Shown here piece by piece: positions 33,732 to 43,138 of a stretch of DNA of 64,000 bases. Within the stretch, counting starts at the first letter, position 1. Each line of letters opens with the position of its first letter. Made by a program: the position numbers and the translations under genes. Source of the DNA: Bradyrhizobium diazoefficiens. GTDB lineage: Bacteria; Pseudomonadota; Alphaproteobacteria; Rhizobiales; Xanthobacteraceae. Where the stretch lies: contig NZ_CP067100.1 in NCBI RefSeq assembly GCF_016616235.1, forward strand, positions 2,849,001-2,913,000, given 5' to 3'. The notes under the pieces were generated by a model, which was not told where the DNA came from, made no database searches, and worked only from the letters and a program-made list of their open reading frames with translations.

Positions 33732-34321
33732 GCAGCACCATCAGCAGCGCCAAGGTCGCGAGCGGAAACGCGGTGACGCGGGCGCTCGGAAGCTCGCCGT
33801 TGATCGCGGTCACGCTCTATGTCGCGGTTGCCGGCGGGCTGCTGCTGATGGCGGGGCTGTCGATCGCCGACGTCTTCGCTCACCGCCAGGCGCTGGCGCA
33901 GACCTCCGACCTGCTCGACCAGCTGCGCGGCCGCAAGGGCGGCGCGAAGAATGCTGCGGCAGCCTTGGCCGAGCATCCCGGCACGCCGTTCCTGGAAGGG
34001 CCGACCGTGACGGTCGCGGGCGCCAATCTGTTGCAGCGGGTTGCGGCCGCCGTCGCCAATGTCGGCGGCTCGGTGCAGTCCTCGCAGGTGGACGTCTCGG
34101 GCGCTCAGGCGAAGGACGGCTTCGTCGGTCTCGTCGTGAGCTGCGAGCTCGACCAGCCGGCGCTGCAGAAGCTGCTCTACGACCTCGAAGCCGGCATGCC
34201 GTTCCTGTATGTCGATCAGCTCGACGTCCAGGTGCCGCAGACGACTGCGCTGAACGAGGCCGGCACCGGCCGCGTCAGGGTGATCCTGGGCGTGTCCGGG
34301 CAGTGGCAGGCCGGAAAATAG
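33728..34321 (+). CDS. gspM: Type II secretion assembly protein GspM
   Basis: This 197-residue protein has one N-terminal membrane helix (LIAVTLYVAVAGGLLLMAGL, about 25-45) and a periplasmic domain of the T2SSM_b type (VTVAGANLLQRVAAAVANVG; FLYVDQLDVQVP). It partners GspL in the inner-membrane platform. It is the last gene of the continuous gspE-M run. A dispersed palindromic repeat follows 9 bp after its stop. Confidence 0.9.
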   Translation: MSSTISSAKVASGNAVTRALGSSPLIAVTLYVAVAGGLLLMAGLSIADVFAHRQALAQTSDLLDQLRGRKGGAKNAAAALAEHPGTPFLEGPTVTVAGANLLQRVAAAVANVGGSVQSSQVDVSGAQAKDGFVGLVVSCELDQPALQKLLYDLEAGMPFLYVDQLDVQVPQTTALNEAGTGRVRVILGVSGQWQAGK

Positions 34322-34329
34322 GGCTCAAG

Positions 34330-34493
34330 GCTTTTGTTGAGACGCGTTTTCTTGACGCGAACCGGCAACCACTTCGCTCGAAAACGCCTCTAAAGCGCGA
34401 TGAGATCGAGATGAATCGTCATCGCGCTTTAGGTTGTTGTTTGAGCATGATCTTTTCGGAAAACAGCTTCGTACTTTTCCGGATCATGCTTTA
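34330..34493. repeat. Dispersed palindromic repeat (two stem-loops) after gspM
   Basis: The first stem is perfect: CTAAAGCGCGATGA (34390-34403) pairs with TCATCGCGCTTTAG (34419-34432). The second pairs AGCATGATC...CGGAAAA (from 34444) with TTTTCCGGATCATGCT (to 34490), with a 4-nt bulge. The left flank (ACGCGTTTTCTTGACGCGAA...CTCGAAAACGC) is also partly symmetric. I recognise this composite from Bradyrhizobium intergenic regions. It separates convergent gspM and autotransporter ends and may work as a bidirectional terminator. Confidence 0.8.
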
Positions 34494-34500
34494 GATCTTC

Positions 34501-37500
34501 TCACCAGCTGTATTTCAACACGCCCTTGCCGGAATAGCTGGTAACGTTGCCGGAGAACTCGCCGTCGAAGGTGCCGGCGATCGAGAAGCCGCTCAGCCAT
34601 TTCATCTCGGCACTGGCGCTGAGAAGCGCGGAATCGGCATCGGCCTGGGCGCCGTTCACGACGAAGCTGGTGCCCGGCAGGGTCTGGAACAATGCGGTCA
34701 CGGCGCGGCTCGGATTGTAGTCGTGCGCCCAGGCGGCGCGGCCGCGCAAGGTCAGCACGCCGTCCTGCACCGCATAGGATTTGTCGGTGCGCAGGCCGAG
34801 TTCGGAGCGGGTGTCGGTGAGCGACTGCGAGGCGTAGTTCAGCGCGAACAGGCCGCCGCCATTGAGACTGAGTTCGGAATAGTTCGGCAGGTTGAAGTTG
34901 GTCGCCTGCGCAGCCGCATAAGGTGTGATGCCGATCCAGCGTGTCGCGAAGCGATAGCCGCCCTCGAAGCGGGCCGAGAAGGTATCGGCCTTGAAGCGGC
35001 CCTGGAGCTGGTCGAAGCCGCCGGCCGGCACGGTGCGGTTCGTGGTGACGTCGTGCCAGCCATAGGCGAGTGCGGCCGAGAGGTAGGCCGGCCCGAAATT
35101 GTGCCGGCCATAGACGCCGGCCTGGAACAGGTCGGCCGAACCCGCGCCCATCGCATTGGCGAGCGAGTAGTTCAGCCCGCCGCCGCCGAGCGCGAAGCCG
35201 ACCAGCGTGTCCACTGAAAGCCTGTAGTCGGCGCCGGCGGCGCCGCCCCAGACCCGCGCAGTCAAATCCTGCGAGCCGATCGCCGCATTGCCGCCGACTT
35301 GGGCCGAGCCGCCATAGCCTGCCGCCCAGACGCTCCAGCGGCTGCTCAGCTGCGACGCCAGCAGCTGCGGCACCTTGGTCGCCATCGCATAGGCCTCGCG
35401 CTCGCGCGCATTGGCGGGCCGCATCGCGGCATAGCCGGCCGCATCATCGCCCTCAGCGAATTGCGCGACGCTGCCCGCCTTGGCGAAACCGCCCGAGCGG
35501 CCGATGATGGTCGGATCGAGCATCAGATTGAGGAACTGGCCGTCGGCGTTGATCGCGGACTGGATGATGCCCGTGCCGAGCTCGCCCGAGGCGGTGGTCA
35601 GCCCTGCCGGCGTCAGCGCGGCGAAGGCCGCGGGAATGCCGCCGGTGGTGTTGAAGAAATTGGTCAGCGTGTTCGCAACGTTCTGCTGATTGGTGTTCAG
35701 GCCGCCGCCGCTCGGCGTGAAGTTGACGCCGATGTTGAGGAAGACATCGTTGGCATCGTAGCTCAGCGTCGCGTTCAGCGCCGGCACGTTGGAGACGACG
35801 GCCGGATTGAAGGTGGTGCCGCCGAGGCCGCCGGTCGCGGTCAGGATCGTGTACTGCTTCTTGACCGTGCCGGAGCTGAAGGTCGCGCTCACTGTCGCGC
35901 CGCCGAGCGTGGCTGCGCCCGCGACGCTCGCGAGGCTGGCGCTGGTGGAGGAGACCTGCACCAGATAGGTCGAGGCCGCAGTGAAGCTCAGGGGGCCATT
36001 GATTGCCAGCGTTCCGATCGCACCCGCGCTGCCCGGCGCGAGCGTGCCGCCGCTCACGGTGACACTGCCGACGCTGCCGGAGCCGGCCAGCGTGCCGCCG
36101 GCATTGACGGTGGACGCGCTGGTGATCGAGCCGTTCACCTCCAGCCTGCCGCCGTTCACGGTGGTCGCGCCACTGTAGGTGTTGGCGCCGGAGAGGATCT
36201 CCGTGCCGCCGGCCATGGTGAGTCCGCCGCCCGCGTCGCCGTCGCTGATGACGCCGGCGAAGGTGCCGTTGCCGTTGGTGATGGTCAGCGTGTTGGCGCC
36301 GAGATTGACGTTGCCCGAGCCGGACAGCGATTTGATCGCGGTGCCGGCACTCAGGCCCGCGATGTCGAAGACGCCGTTGGCGATGACGTTGCTCGAGGTC
36401 GCGATGCTGCCGTCGCTACCGCCGAAATTGATCAGGTCGAGCTCGCCGCCGCTCGCGATCGTCGTGGTGCCGGTATAGGTGTTGATGCCGGCGAGCTGCT
36501 GGGTGGCGCCGTTTGCGATCAGCAGATTGCCGCCGGTGCCGCCGCCGATGCCGCCGTCCTGGATCACGCCCGAGAACACGCTGCCGTGGGTGATGGTGAG
36601 CGTTTTCGATCCGAGTGCGACCACTCCAAATGCGAAGGGATCATAAAGCCCGCCGACCGACGCGCCCGCGTTTGTTTGCGAAATGTCCAGCGTGGCGCGT
36701 CCGAAGCCGGGCGCAAAGGTGACGGACAGCGGACAGCGAATTTGCGATCGAGCCGTTGCCCTTCAACGCCAACGTGGCGCCGCCCTGGATCACCGTCGGA
36801 TTGAGATAGGTGTTGATGCCAGACAGTGTCTGGGTTCCGCCACTGATTTCGATCCCGCCGCGCCCTGTATCGAACCTGCGAACTCGGTCGAACCGCTGGT
36901 GATGTTAAGCCTGTGGGAGCCGAGCTGTACGACGCCGCTCGAACTGCCGGCCAGTGTGGTGATGAACGAATCGAGCGGCGGCGAGGTCAAGCCGGAATGT
37001 CGAACGTCGCATTCACCGTGACGACACTGGAACTCGAGATGCTGCCGCTTCCCGACAGCGCAAGCGTTCCGGCCGAGATCGTCGTCGCGCCGGTGTAGCT
37101 GTTGGTGCCGGTCAGCGTCAGCGTGCCGGTGCCGACCTTGGTCAGGCCGCCGCCGGCGCCGGAGATCACGCCATCGACCTGGGTCGAGGTGTCGAGGCTG
37201 CCGGTGGTGAGCGTCTTGGCGCCAAGCACGTAGTTGCCGGCGCCCTCGATCGAGCCGGCCGTCGTGCCGGTGCTGGATAGGCCCGAAATGTCGAAGACGC
37301 CGCCGGCATTGGTGATGAAGCGCGCGCCGGCGGCGGTCGCGGAGCCGGTGAAGCTCGTGGTGCCGCCGTTCTCCGTGGTGATGGTGGAGCTGCCGGCGCT
37401 GGCCGAACCGGAGAAGACCAGCGCGCCGCTGTTGGAGATCGTCGCCGCGCCAGCGGTGGACGAGATGTTGAACGTCAGGAAGCCGGTCGCGCTGTTGGTG

Positions 37501-38129
37501 ATGACAGACCCGTTCGCCGAGCTCGTGTCGTTGAAGTTGATCACGGCGTTGTTGAGGATCGTGGCGGTTCCCGCGTTGCTGCTCCCGTTGAACTCGATGT
37601 CGCCGCCGCCGATGGCGCCATTGGTGATGTTAGCCGAGCCGGCGGTGCTGGTGTCGTTGAAGCTCATGGCGCCGCCGCTGACGCTGTACGTCACGACATT
37701 GCTGCCGCCGCTGGCGCTGCTCGAATTCAGGAACACCATGCTGGAGCCGGCGACGAATGTCTGGACGTTGGTCGAATTGTTGGAGATGCCGGCGCCGTTG
37801 ATCACGAAGATGTCGTTGACGTTGAACGTGTAGGCCTGCGCATTGGGTGCGGCCGTGAACACCACGGCGCCGACATTGACGAAACCGTTGCTGTCGACTG
37901 TGGCCGGGCCGGAATTGGTGAAGGTTGCGGTGCCGTCAGGAACGGCCGGGGTCGAGGTCCAGTTCGTGCCGTCCGTCCACTCGCTGGAGGTGCTGCCGGT
38001 CCAGGTGCCGTCGACGGCATGCGCGGCGACAACGCCGAGCGCGGTGGTCGCGAGCAGGGTCGCCACCGAGTGACGGAGCAGGGAGCCCACCTGTAGCTGA
38101 TCCTTCCGTGCCATTGTCGATCCAGCCAT
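34501..38129 (-). pseudogene. Autotransporter adhesin broken by three frameshifts
   Basis: The parts add up to an autotransporter of about 1200 residues. The N-terminus (ATG 38129 or 38114) has a long signal peptide (VATLLATTALGVVAAHAVDG). It is followed by a repetitive beta-helix passenger with autotransporter-associated strand repeats (GTGTLTLTGTNSYTGATTIS, GANTYSGATTVNGG). At the 3' end is an outer-membrane beta-barrel domain ending in ...VLKYSW. The frame breaks near 36996 (one base missing; it then reads DISGLTSPPLDSF), near 36860 (one base missing; it then reads GGIEISGGTQTLSG), and at 36724-36737 (7-bp tandem duplication; it then reads VTFAPGFGRATLDI). All intervening sequence is still recognisable, so the decay or assembly error is recent. 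It lies between gspM and the GspC/N-like gene. Confidence 0.85.
36724..36737. repeat. 7-bp tandem duplication causing a frameshift
   Basis: GGACAGC occurs twice in direct succession (36724-36730 and 36731-36737). Removing one copy restores the reading NSLSVTFAPGFGRATLD across the junction on the minus strand. This is a typical slippage product. Confidence 0.85.
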
Positions 38130-38451
38130 CGGTCGTCTCAAATCGGAAAAAGAAATCGTCGCAACCATGCAACCTGCGCGAGCCGCGTGGCGGCGCGCCC
38201 ACGCCACAATCTCATGGCGCCACGGCGTCTCGCAATGAACGGCGATTGAATTGCTCCTTCTTCCTGCCTGTTCCCTAAGCAATTTCGGCGATCGCGACCA
38301 TTGGGCAACATTTTCATGCATCGCAACATATGCAGGGATCGCGATATGGCGCCTTCAGCGCCGTCGAGGCGGGTTGATGGTCGGGCGCTTCAAGCCTAGT
38401 TTGCTGCGAATGGCCTGCCGCGCGCCGGCGGCAACGAATCAAGGGAAGTCG
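38130..38451. other. Divergent intergenic region between autotransporter pseudogene and GspC/N-like gene
   Basis: These 322 bp hold no convincing gene. Frames stay open on both strands, but without start signals or family similarity. The region must hold promoters for both divergent genes. I see no clear sigma-70 pair; an AT-richer stretch lies at 38225-38335. The only strong translation signal is AAGGGAAG before ATG 38452. Confidence 0.5.
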
Positions 38452-39162
38452 ATGTCCGCCTGGCTTCGAGCGATGGGATTGGCTGCGCTGTGCGCGGTGC
38501 TGGGCATTGCCGCGACCTCGGCCGCGACCTCCTCGCGCATGGATATCCTGTCCGACGAGGCCGCGGCCAGCCCCGCCGAAAGCGTCGATGTCGGCGCGGT
38601 GCGGCCGCTCGCGCGCCCGGCGCAGCCGGTCAGCAAACCCGTCCCCCGCGGCAATCCGCTTTGGGCGGTGCCGTTTTCGGCGCTGACGGTGACCCAGGAG
38701 CGCCCGATCTTCTCGGCCTCGCGCCGGCCGCCGCCGCGCGCGGTTGCCGCCTCTCCGGTCGAGGAGGTGACGGCGCCGCCGCCGCCCAAGCCGGCCGAGG
38801 CGCCGCCGCCGCTGTTGCTGGTCGGGGCCGTGGTGGGTGAGGGCGATGCGATCGCGATCCTCGTCAACCGCACCGACCAGAAGGTGGTGCGCCTGCGCCA
38901 GGGCGACACGCTGGGCGGCTGGTCGCTGACCTCGGTGCAGCCGCGCGAGGTGACGTTCAAGCAGGGCGAGCGCAGCGAGATTTTGGCGCTCCAGAAGCCG
39001 GACGGAACGCCGGCGGCTGCCCCCGGAGCCAACAAGCCCGTGGCCGGTGCCATGCCGCCCGATGCCGGCGGCACGCTGACGATGCCGGCCACAACCGATA
39101 CGTCCTTCGCGCCCTTCGTGCCGCGCTCCACGCCGAAGAACGGCGAGTCCGACGGGCTGTAA
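38452..39162 (+). CDS. Type II secretion GspC/GspN-like protein
   Basis: This 236-residue protein has an N-terminal membrane anchor (MGLAALCAVLGIAATSAA), a Pro-rich linker (about 95-125), and a GspC-type homology-region domain (LLLVGAVVGEGDAIAILVNR, then VVRLRQGDTLGGWSLTSVQP). The C-terminus is Pro/Ala-rich and unstructured. It should link the inner-membrane platform to the secretin. The short length and lack of a PDZ domain match the proteins labelled GspN in rhizobial systems. It is separated from gspM by the 3.6-kb autotransporter pseudogene. ATG 38452 has AGGGAAG upstream. Confidence 0.8.
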   Translation: MSAWLRAMGLAALCAVLGIAATSAATSSRMDILSDEAAASPAESVDVGAVRPLARPAQPVSKPVPRGNPLWAVPFSALTVTQERPIFSASRRPPPRAVAASPVEEVTAPPPPKPAEAPPPLLLVGAVVGEGDAIAILVNRTDQKVVRLRQGDTLGGWSLTSVQPREVTFKQGERSEILALQKPDGTPAAAPGANKPVAGAMPPDAGGTLTMPATTDTSFAPFVPRSTPKNGESDGL

Positions 39163-39165
39163 GAA

Positions 39166-40308
39166 TTATCTCCCGAGGATCGCGCCGAGTGTGTCGCAGA
39201 CCCGCTGCTGCTGCGCTTCTGTGAGTCCGATCCAGAACGGCAGCCGGATCAGGCGCTCGGAGAGTTCGGTGGTGCGGGCGAGATCGCTATGGGTGCGGCC
39301 GAACCGCATTCCGGCTGGCGCGGAATGCAGCGGCACGTAGTGAAACACCGCCTGGATCTCCGCCGCCCGCAGCTTGCCAAGCACGTCGTCGCGCTTCGTC
39401 CCTTGCGGCAGCAGCACGTAATAGAGATGGCCGTTGTGCGTGCAATGGCCGGGCACGATGGGCCGGCGCAGCAGCCCGCGCTGCTCGAGCGGCGCCAGCA
39501 TGGCGTGGTACCTGTCCCAGATCGCGAGCCGCTCGCGCGTGATGCGCTCGGCGTCCTCCAACTGGGCCCACAGGAAGGCGGCGGTCAGATTGCTCGGCAG
39601 CAGCGACGAGCCGACGTCCTGCCAGGTGTATTTGTCGACCTCGCCGCGGAAGAAGCGGCCGCGATCGGTGCCCTTCTCGCGAATGATCTCGGCGCGAAGG
39701 CTGAGGGCGGGATCGTTCACCAGCAGCGCGCCACCCTCGCCCGACATGATGTTCTTGGTCTCGTGGAACGAGAAGCTGCCGAGGTCGCCGATGGCGCCGA
39801 GCGGCGTGCCCTTGTAGCTCGCCATGATGCCCTGCGCCGCGTCCTCGACGACGCGCAAATCATGGCGCCTCGCGATCGACAGAATCGGATCCATCTCGCA
39901 GGCGATGCCGGCATAGTGCACCGGCGCGATCGCGCGGGTGCGCGAGGTGACGGCCGCCTCGACCTCGCGCTCGTCGAGATTGAGCGTGTCCTCGCGGATG
40001 CCGACGAAGACGGGAATCGCGCCGCGCAGCACGAAGGCGTTGGCCGTCGAGACGAAAGTGAAGGAGGGCATGATGACCTCATCACCGCTTCTGAGGTCGA
40101 GCAGGATCGCGGCGAGGTCGAGCGCGGAGGTGCAGGAGTGCGTCAGCAGCGCCCTGGCAGAACCGGTGCGTTGCTCCAGCCATTAGTGGCAGCGCCGCGT
40201 AAAGGCGCCGTCGCCCGACAAGATATGGCTGTTCAGGGCCTGCCCGATATAGGCCTGCTCCTTGCCTGTGACATGGGGCCGGTTGAAGGGGATGAATTCG
40301 GATGCCAT
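39166..40308 (-). pseudogene. wecE: dTDP-4-amino-4,6-dideoxygalactose transaminase WecE/RffA, nonsense-interrupted
   Basis: From ATG 40308 the frame reads as a full WecE homologue of 380 codons (E. coli about 376), including IPFNRPHVTGKEQAY, FTRRCH, WLEQRTGSARALLTHSCTS, DEVIMPSFTFVSTANAFVLR and the PLP-lysine region SFHETKNIMSGEGGALLV. Codon 42 is TAA (40183-40185 on the plus strand), where E. coli has Gln in RRCQQWLEQ. A single C-to-T change from CAA explains it. The remaining downstream frame (from about 40071) lacks the first quarter of the fold. The rest is undamaged, so the loss is recent or a base error. It is convergent with the GspC/N-like gene, 3 bp apart. Confidence 0.88.
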
Positions 40309-40434
40309 TGCCTAAGCTGTCTAACCGCCTTAAGACGCGCCTTCAACGTCCAATCCGATGGCGTCAAACTGGCGGCTTTCGGTGCGGGAATCAACCGGCG
40401 ATGGCGCGCCGGGCCTTGCCGGGAAGGATGCGGC

Positions 40435-42015
40435 TTGACCGACACGCAAATTGACGCGCCAGGTGAGACCGAGGGATCGGGCGGATCCGGCGGCGTCGGC
40501 CGCGCCCGCCGACTGCTTCAGGGCTGGTCCGCAAACCTCGTCCAGATGATGCTGGGCCTGACCCAGCAGCTCTTGCTGATTCCGGCCTTCCTGCACGTTT
40601 GGAGTGGCGAGATGCTTGCGGCGTGGCTCGCGATCTACGCGGCCGGCGGCTTGATTGTCGTGGCGGATGCCGGATTGCAGCTCCGCGCCATCAACCGTTT
40701 CCTCGCCTTCAAGTCCTCTACCGACTGCGACGGGCGCACGGCCAGTTTCTACCGCTCCATGCTGCGGATCTATCTCGCCATTGTCGCGGTGCTCGGCATC
40801 CTCCTCTGCGCGGCGATCTATCTTGCCCCGCCATCGGATGTGCTCGGCTTCCACGCCATGCCGACATTCGATGCGGCGATGCTGGTGATGACGCTCGGCA
40901 TGCTCTTGACGTTGCCGGCCAACCTCGCCTCCGGCCTCTATCGCGTGCGCGGCCATTACGGCCGCACCGTCTGGCAGCAGAATGCTGCGCTGCTGCTCGG
41001 CCAGATCGCGCAGGTCATGGCGCTCGCGATGTTCGGCAGCCTGCTGTCAATTGCGATCGCGTTCGTCTCGATGCAACTGCTGTTCACCGTGTTCATGGTC
41101 GCGTACGATGCGCCACGCCTGTTTCCTTTTTTGCGCCGCGCCGGCAGGCCGCCGCTCAACCTGCCGTCCTGGCGCTGGTGCATCGGGCAGCTTTTGCGCG
41201 CGTTCCCGTTCGCGGTCGCCAACATCACCGAGCTTGCGCTCATCAACGTGCCGGTCCTGCTGGTTTCCGCGCTGGTCACGAACCGCGTCGCGGTGGCGCA
41301 ATGGGGCCTGACGCGCGTGATCGCGAGCCTCGTGCGCGGGCTCTGTCTCCAAGCGGCCTTGCCGCTAGCCCCCGAGCTCGGTCACGACTACGCCATCGGC
41401 GACAAGGAGAGGCTGCGGCGGCTCTACGCGCAGGGCTCGGTGTTCGTGACGGCGCTCGCCTGCCTGATCGTCGGCGGCCTGTTGCCGTTCTGGCCCGAAT
41501 TCTTCGCGCTGTGGACCCACGGCACCATTCCCTATGACGGGCCGCTCACGGTGACGCTGCTGCTCGGCTCCGCCGCGGTCGCGCCGTCGCTGCTCGCGCT
41601 CGTCTTTGCCAATCACAGCAATCGCGGCGAGCTCCTGATCCGCACCAAGGGACTGCAGCTCGTCGTCTTCCTGGCGCTGTCCTTCGCATTGGTCCCGCGG
41701 CTTGGTCCGCTCGGCGCGGCGCTCGCCGTCGTCGCAAGCGACGTCTTGGTCCAGTTCGGCTTGCTGGCGCGCGTCATCATGGAGCAGACCTTACGTCACC
41801 CGCTGCGGCATCTCGCATGCCTGGCGCTCGCCGCCGTCGCCATCGTGGCTGCGGGCTGGCTGACCGGCCTCGCGATCACCTCGCTCATGCCGGGGAGCGG
41901 GCTCGTGCATTTCGTGCTCGCATGCACGATCTGGCTGGCGGTGGTCGGCGTGCTGGCAAGCCCGCTGCTGAGCCGGGCGCTGCGCCTGCGCCTCAAGGCG
42001 ATGATCCCTGCGTAA
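40435..42015 (+). CDS. Polysaccharide flippase-like membrane protein (Wzx/MATE-like)
   Basis: This 526-residue protein with about 12-14 membrane helices starts at TTG 40435, where GGAAGG lies 8 bp upstream; the upstream extension of the frame is antisense to wecE. A Gly-rich N-terminal tail precedes LLQGWSANLVQMMLGLTQQL, the usual opening of polysaccharide-export flippases, with regularly spaced helices to the C-terminus. It probably moves a lipid-linked repeat unit across the inner membrane. It is divergent from wecE with 126 bp between the starts. Wzx specificity cannot be read from sequence. Confidence 0.82.
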   Translation: MTDTQIDAPGETEGSGGSGGVGRARRLLQGWSANLVQMMLGLTQQLLLIPAFLHVWSGEMLAAWLAIYAAGGLIVVADAGLQLRAINRFLAFKSSTDCDGRTASFYRSMLRIYLAIVAVLGILLCAAIYLAPPSDVLGFHAMPTFDAAMLVMTLGMLLTLPANLASGLYRVRGHYGRTVWQQNAALLLGQIAQVMALAMFGSLLSIAIAFVSMQLLFTVFMVAYDAPRLFPFLRRAGRPPLNLPSWRWCIGQLLRAFPFAVANITELALINVPVLLVSALVTNRVAVAQWGLTRVIASLVRGLCLQAALPLAPELGHDYAIGDKERLRRLYAQGSVFVTALACLIVGGLLPFWPEFFALWTHGTIPYDGPLTVTLLLGSAAVAPSLLALVFANHSNRGELLIRTKGLQLVVFLALSFALVPRLGPLGAALAVVASDVLVQFGLLARVIMEQTLRHPLRHLACLALAAVAIVAAGWLTGLAITSLMPGSGLVHFVLACTIWLAVVGVLASPLLSRALRLRLKAMIPA

Positions 42016-42070
42016 GGCTCGCGCTCACAACCGGCGATGTCGTCAGACGCACAAGCAGACTTACCGTATG

Positions 42071-43024
42071 TCACTTGCGTTTCGCTGTTGGGTTTGCGAG
42101 CTCACGGGCGCCGTCAATGACGAGCTGTGCGACCGGGCTGACGGCGCGATCCTTAACGGTGACGATCCCATTTGGTCGACGTGCGGCCGGTAGTTTGACG
42201 GACAAGACCTTTAGCGCCGAGCCCCTCGTGAGAAATTTCAGGGCGGAAGCCGGGAAAACCGTGATGAACCGCCCTGTCTCCAGCAGGCTGACCCGCATAT
42301 GGGGGGAATCAGTGACCACCGTTGCGCGTGGATACTCGATTCCGCCCGCGCGAAAGGCTTGCGTGACGATCGATCCGATCACGCTCTCGCGCGGTGGAAG
42401 GACCCAATGCTCCTCGGCCAGATCGGAGAGCTGGATGTTGCGCCGCCGTGCCCATGCATTTTTTGCACCTACCGCCACGACATAATGGTCTTCATAGAGA
42501 AATTCGAAATGCAGCCGCTCGTCAGCAATCGGGCCGCTGCTCCGCATGATCAGCAGGTCGACCTTGCGCTCGCTCAGGTCGCGGTACAATGTCTCCATGT
42601 AGCCGGCCACGAGCTGAAATCTGATCCGTGGATGACGCCGGGAGAGCCGATCCACGAGAGCGGAAACAAAGCTCGCGGCCAGAAAGGCCGTGCTTCCAAT
42701 CCGCACTTCTCCGGCGGTGGGATCGGCCAGAAATTCGATGCTCTTCACGCCCCGGCGCAGTTCGTCGAAAACGGCGGCGCCGCAGTCGAGCAGGGCGCGC
42801 CCGCACTCGGTCGGCTCGATTCCGCGCCGGTGGCGATCCAACAAGCGGACGCCGAATGCAAGCTCGAGCTCCGCGATCGATCGCGAAATATTCGGCTGGG
42901 TGGTGTTGAGCATGACCGCCGCCTTGCCCATGCTGCCGGCCTGCACCACCGCCATCAGCACATGCAGGTCCTGCAGCTTCATTCGTTTGCCGATGCGATC
43001 GCTCAGCTGCATGCGAGCACCCAT
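42071..43024 (-). CDS. LysR-type transcriptional regulator
   Basis: This regulator of about 317 residues has the LysR winged helix near the N-terminus (MKLQDLHVLMAVVQAGSMGK, then NTTQPNISRSIAELELAFGV) and a periplasmic-binding-protein-like effector domain. Starts at 43024, 43012 and 42982 are all possible; none has a strong ribosome-binding site. It is divergent from a TctC/Bug-type binding protein gene and probably controls it in response to the imported acid. A T-N11-A palindrome lies 8 bp upstream of its first start. Confidence 0.92.
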   Translation of the reverse strand: MGARMQLSDRIGKRMKLQDLHVLMAVVQAGSMGKAAVMLNTTQPNISRSIAELELAFGVRLLDRHRRGIEPTECGRALLDCGAAVFDELRRGVKSIEFLADPTAGEVRIGSTAFLAASFVSALVDRLSRRHPRIRFQLVAGYMETLYRDLSERKVDLLIMRSSGPIADERLHFEFLYEDHYVVAVGAKNAWARRRNIQLSDLAEEHWVLPPRESVIGSIVTQAFRAGGIEYPRATVVTDSPHMRVSLLETGRFITVFPASALKFLTRGSALKVLSVKLPAARRPNGIVTVKDRAVSPVAQLVIDGARELANPTAKRK

Positions 43025-43032
43025 GTCTGTTT

Positions 43033-43045
43033 TGAGATGATCTCA
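43033..43045. promoter_or_regulatory. Candidate LysR box (T-N11-A)
   Basis: TGAGATGATCTCA is a perfect 6-1-6 palindrome that fits the LysR T-N11-A rule. It is the only such site seen in the 114-bp divergent region and lies close to the regulator's own start, which suits autorepression. Assignment is by position. Confidence 0.5.
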
Positions 43046-43138
43046 TCAGATAATAGCCTTATGCGCTTATGATGGCATCAACTATCCTCGCTGGGTGAAG
43101 AGAGCCGGCGCAAGCGCAGGTACGACGGAACAAAGCCC

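Noticed and set aside
36625..38321. Two separate genes in the autotransporter region (444- and 707-codon frames)
   Set aside because: The sequence between them reads as continuous passenger domain once three small indels are undone, so they are parts of one broken gene.
39289..40434. Upstream extension of the flippase frame suggesting a 908-residue fusion
   Set aside because: The extension is antisense to wecE and has no membrane or domain pattern; TTG 40435 has a good ribosome-binding site and family-like start.
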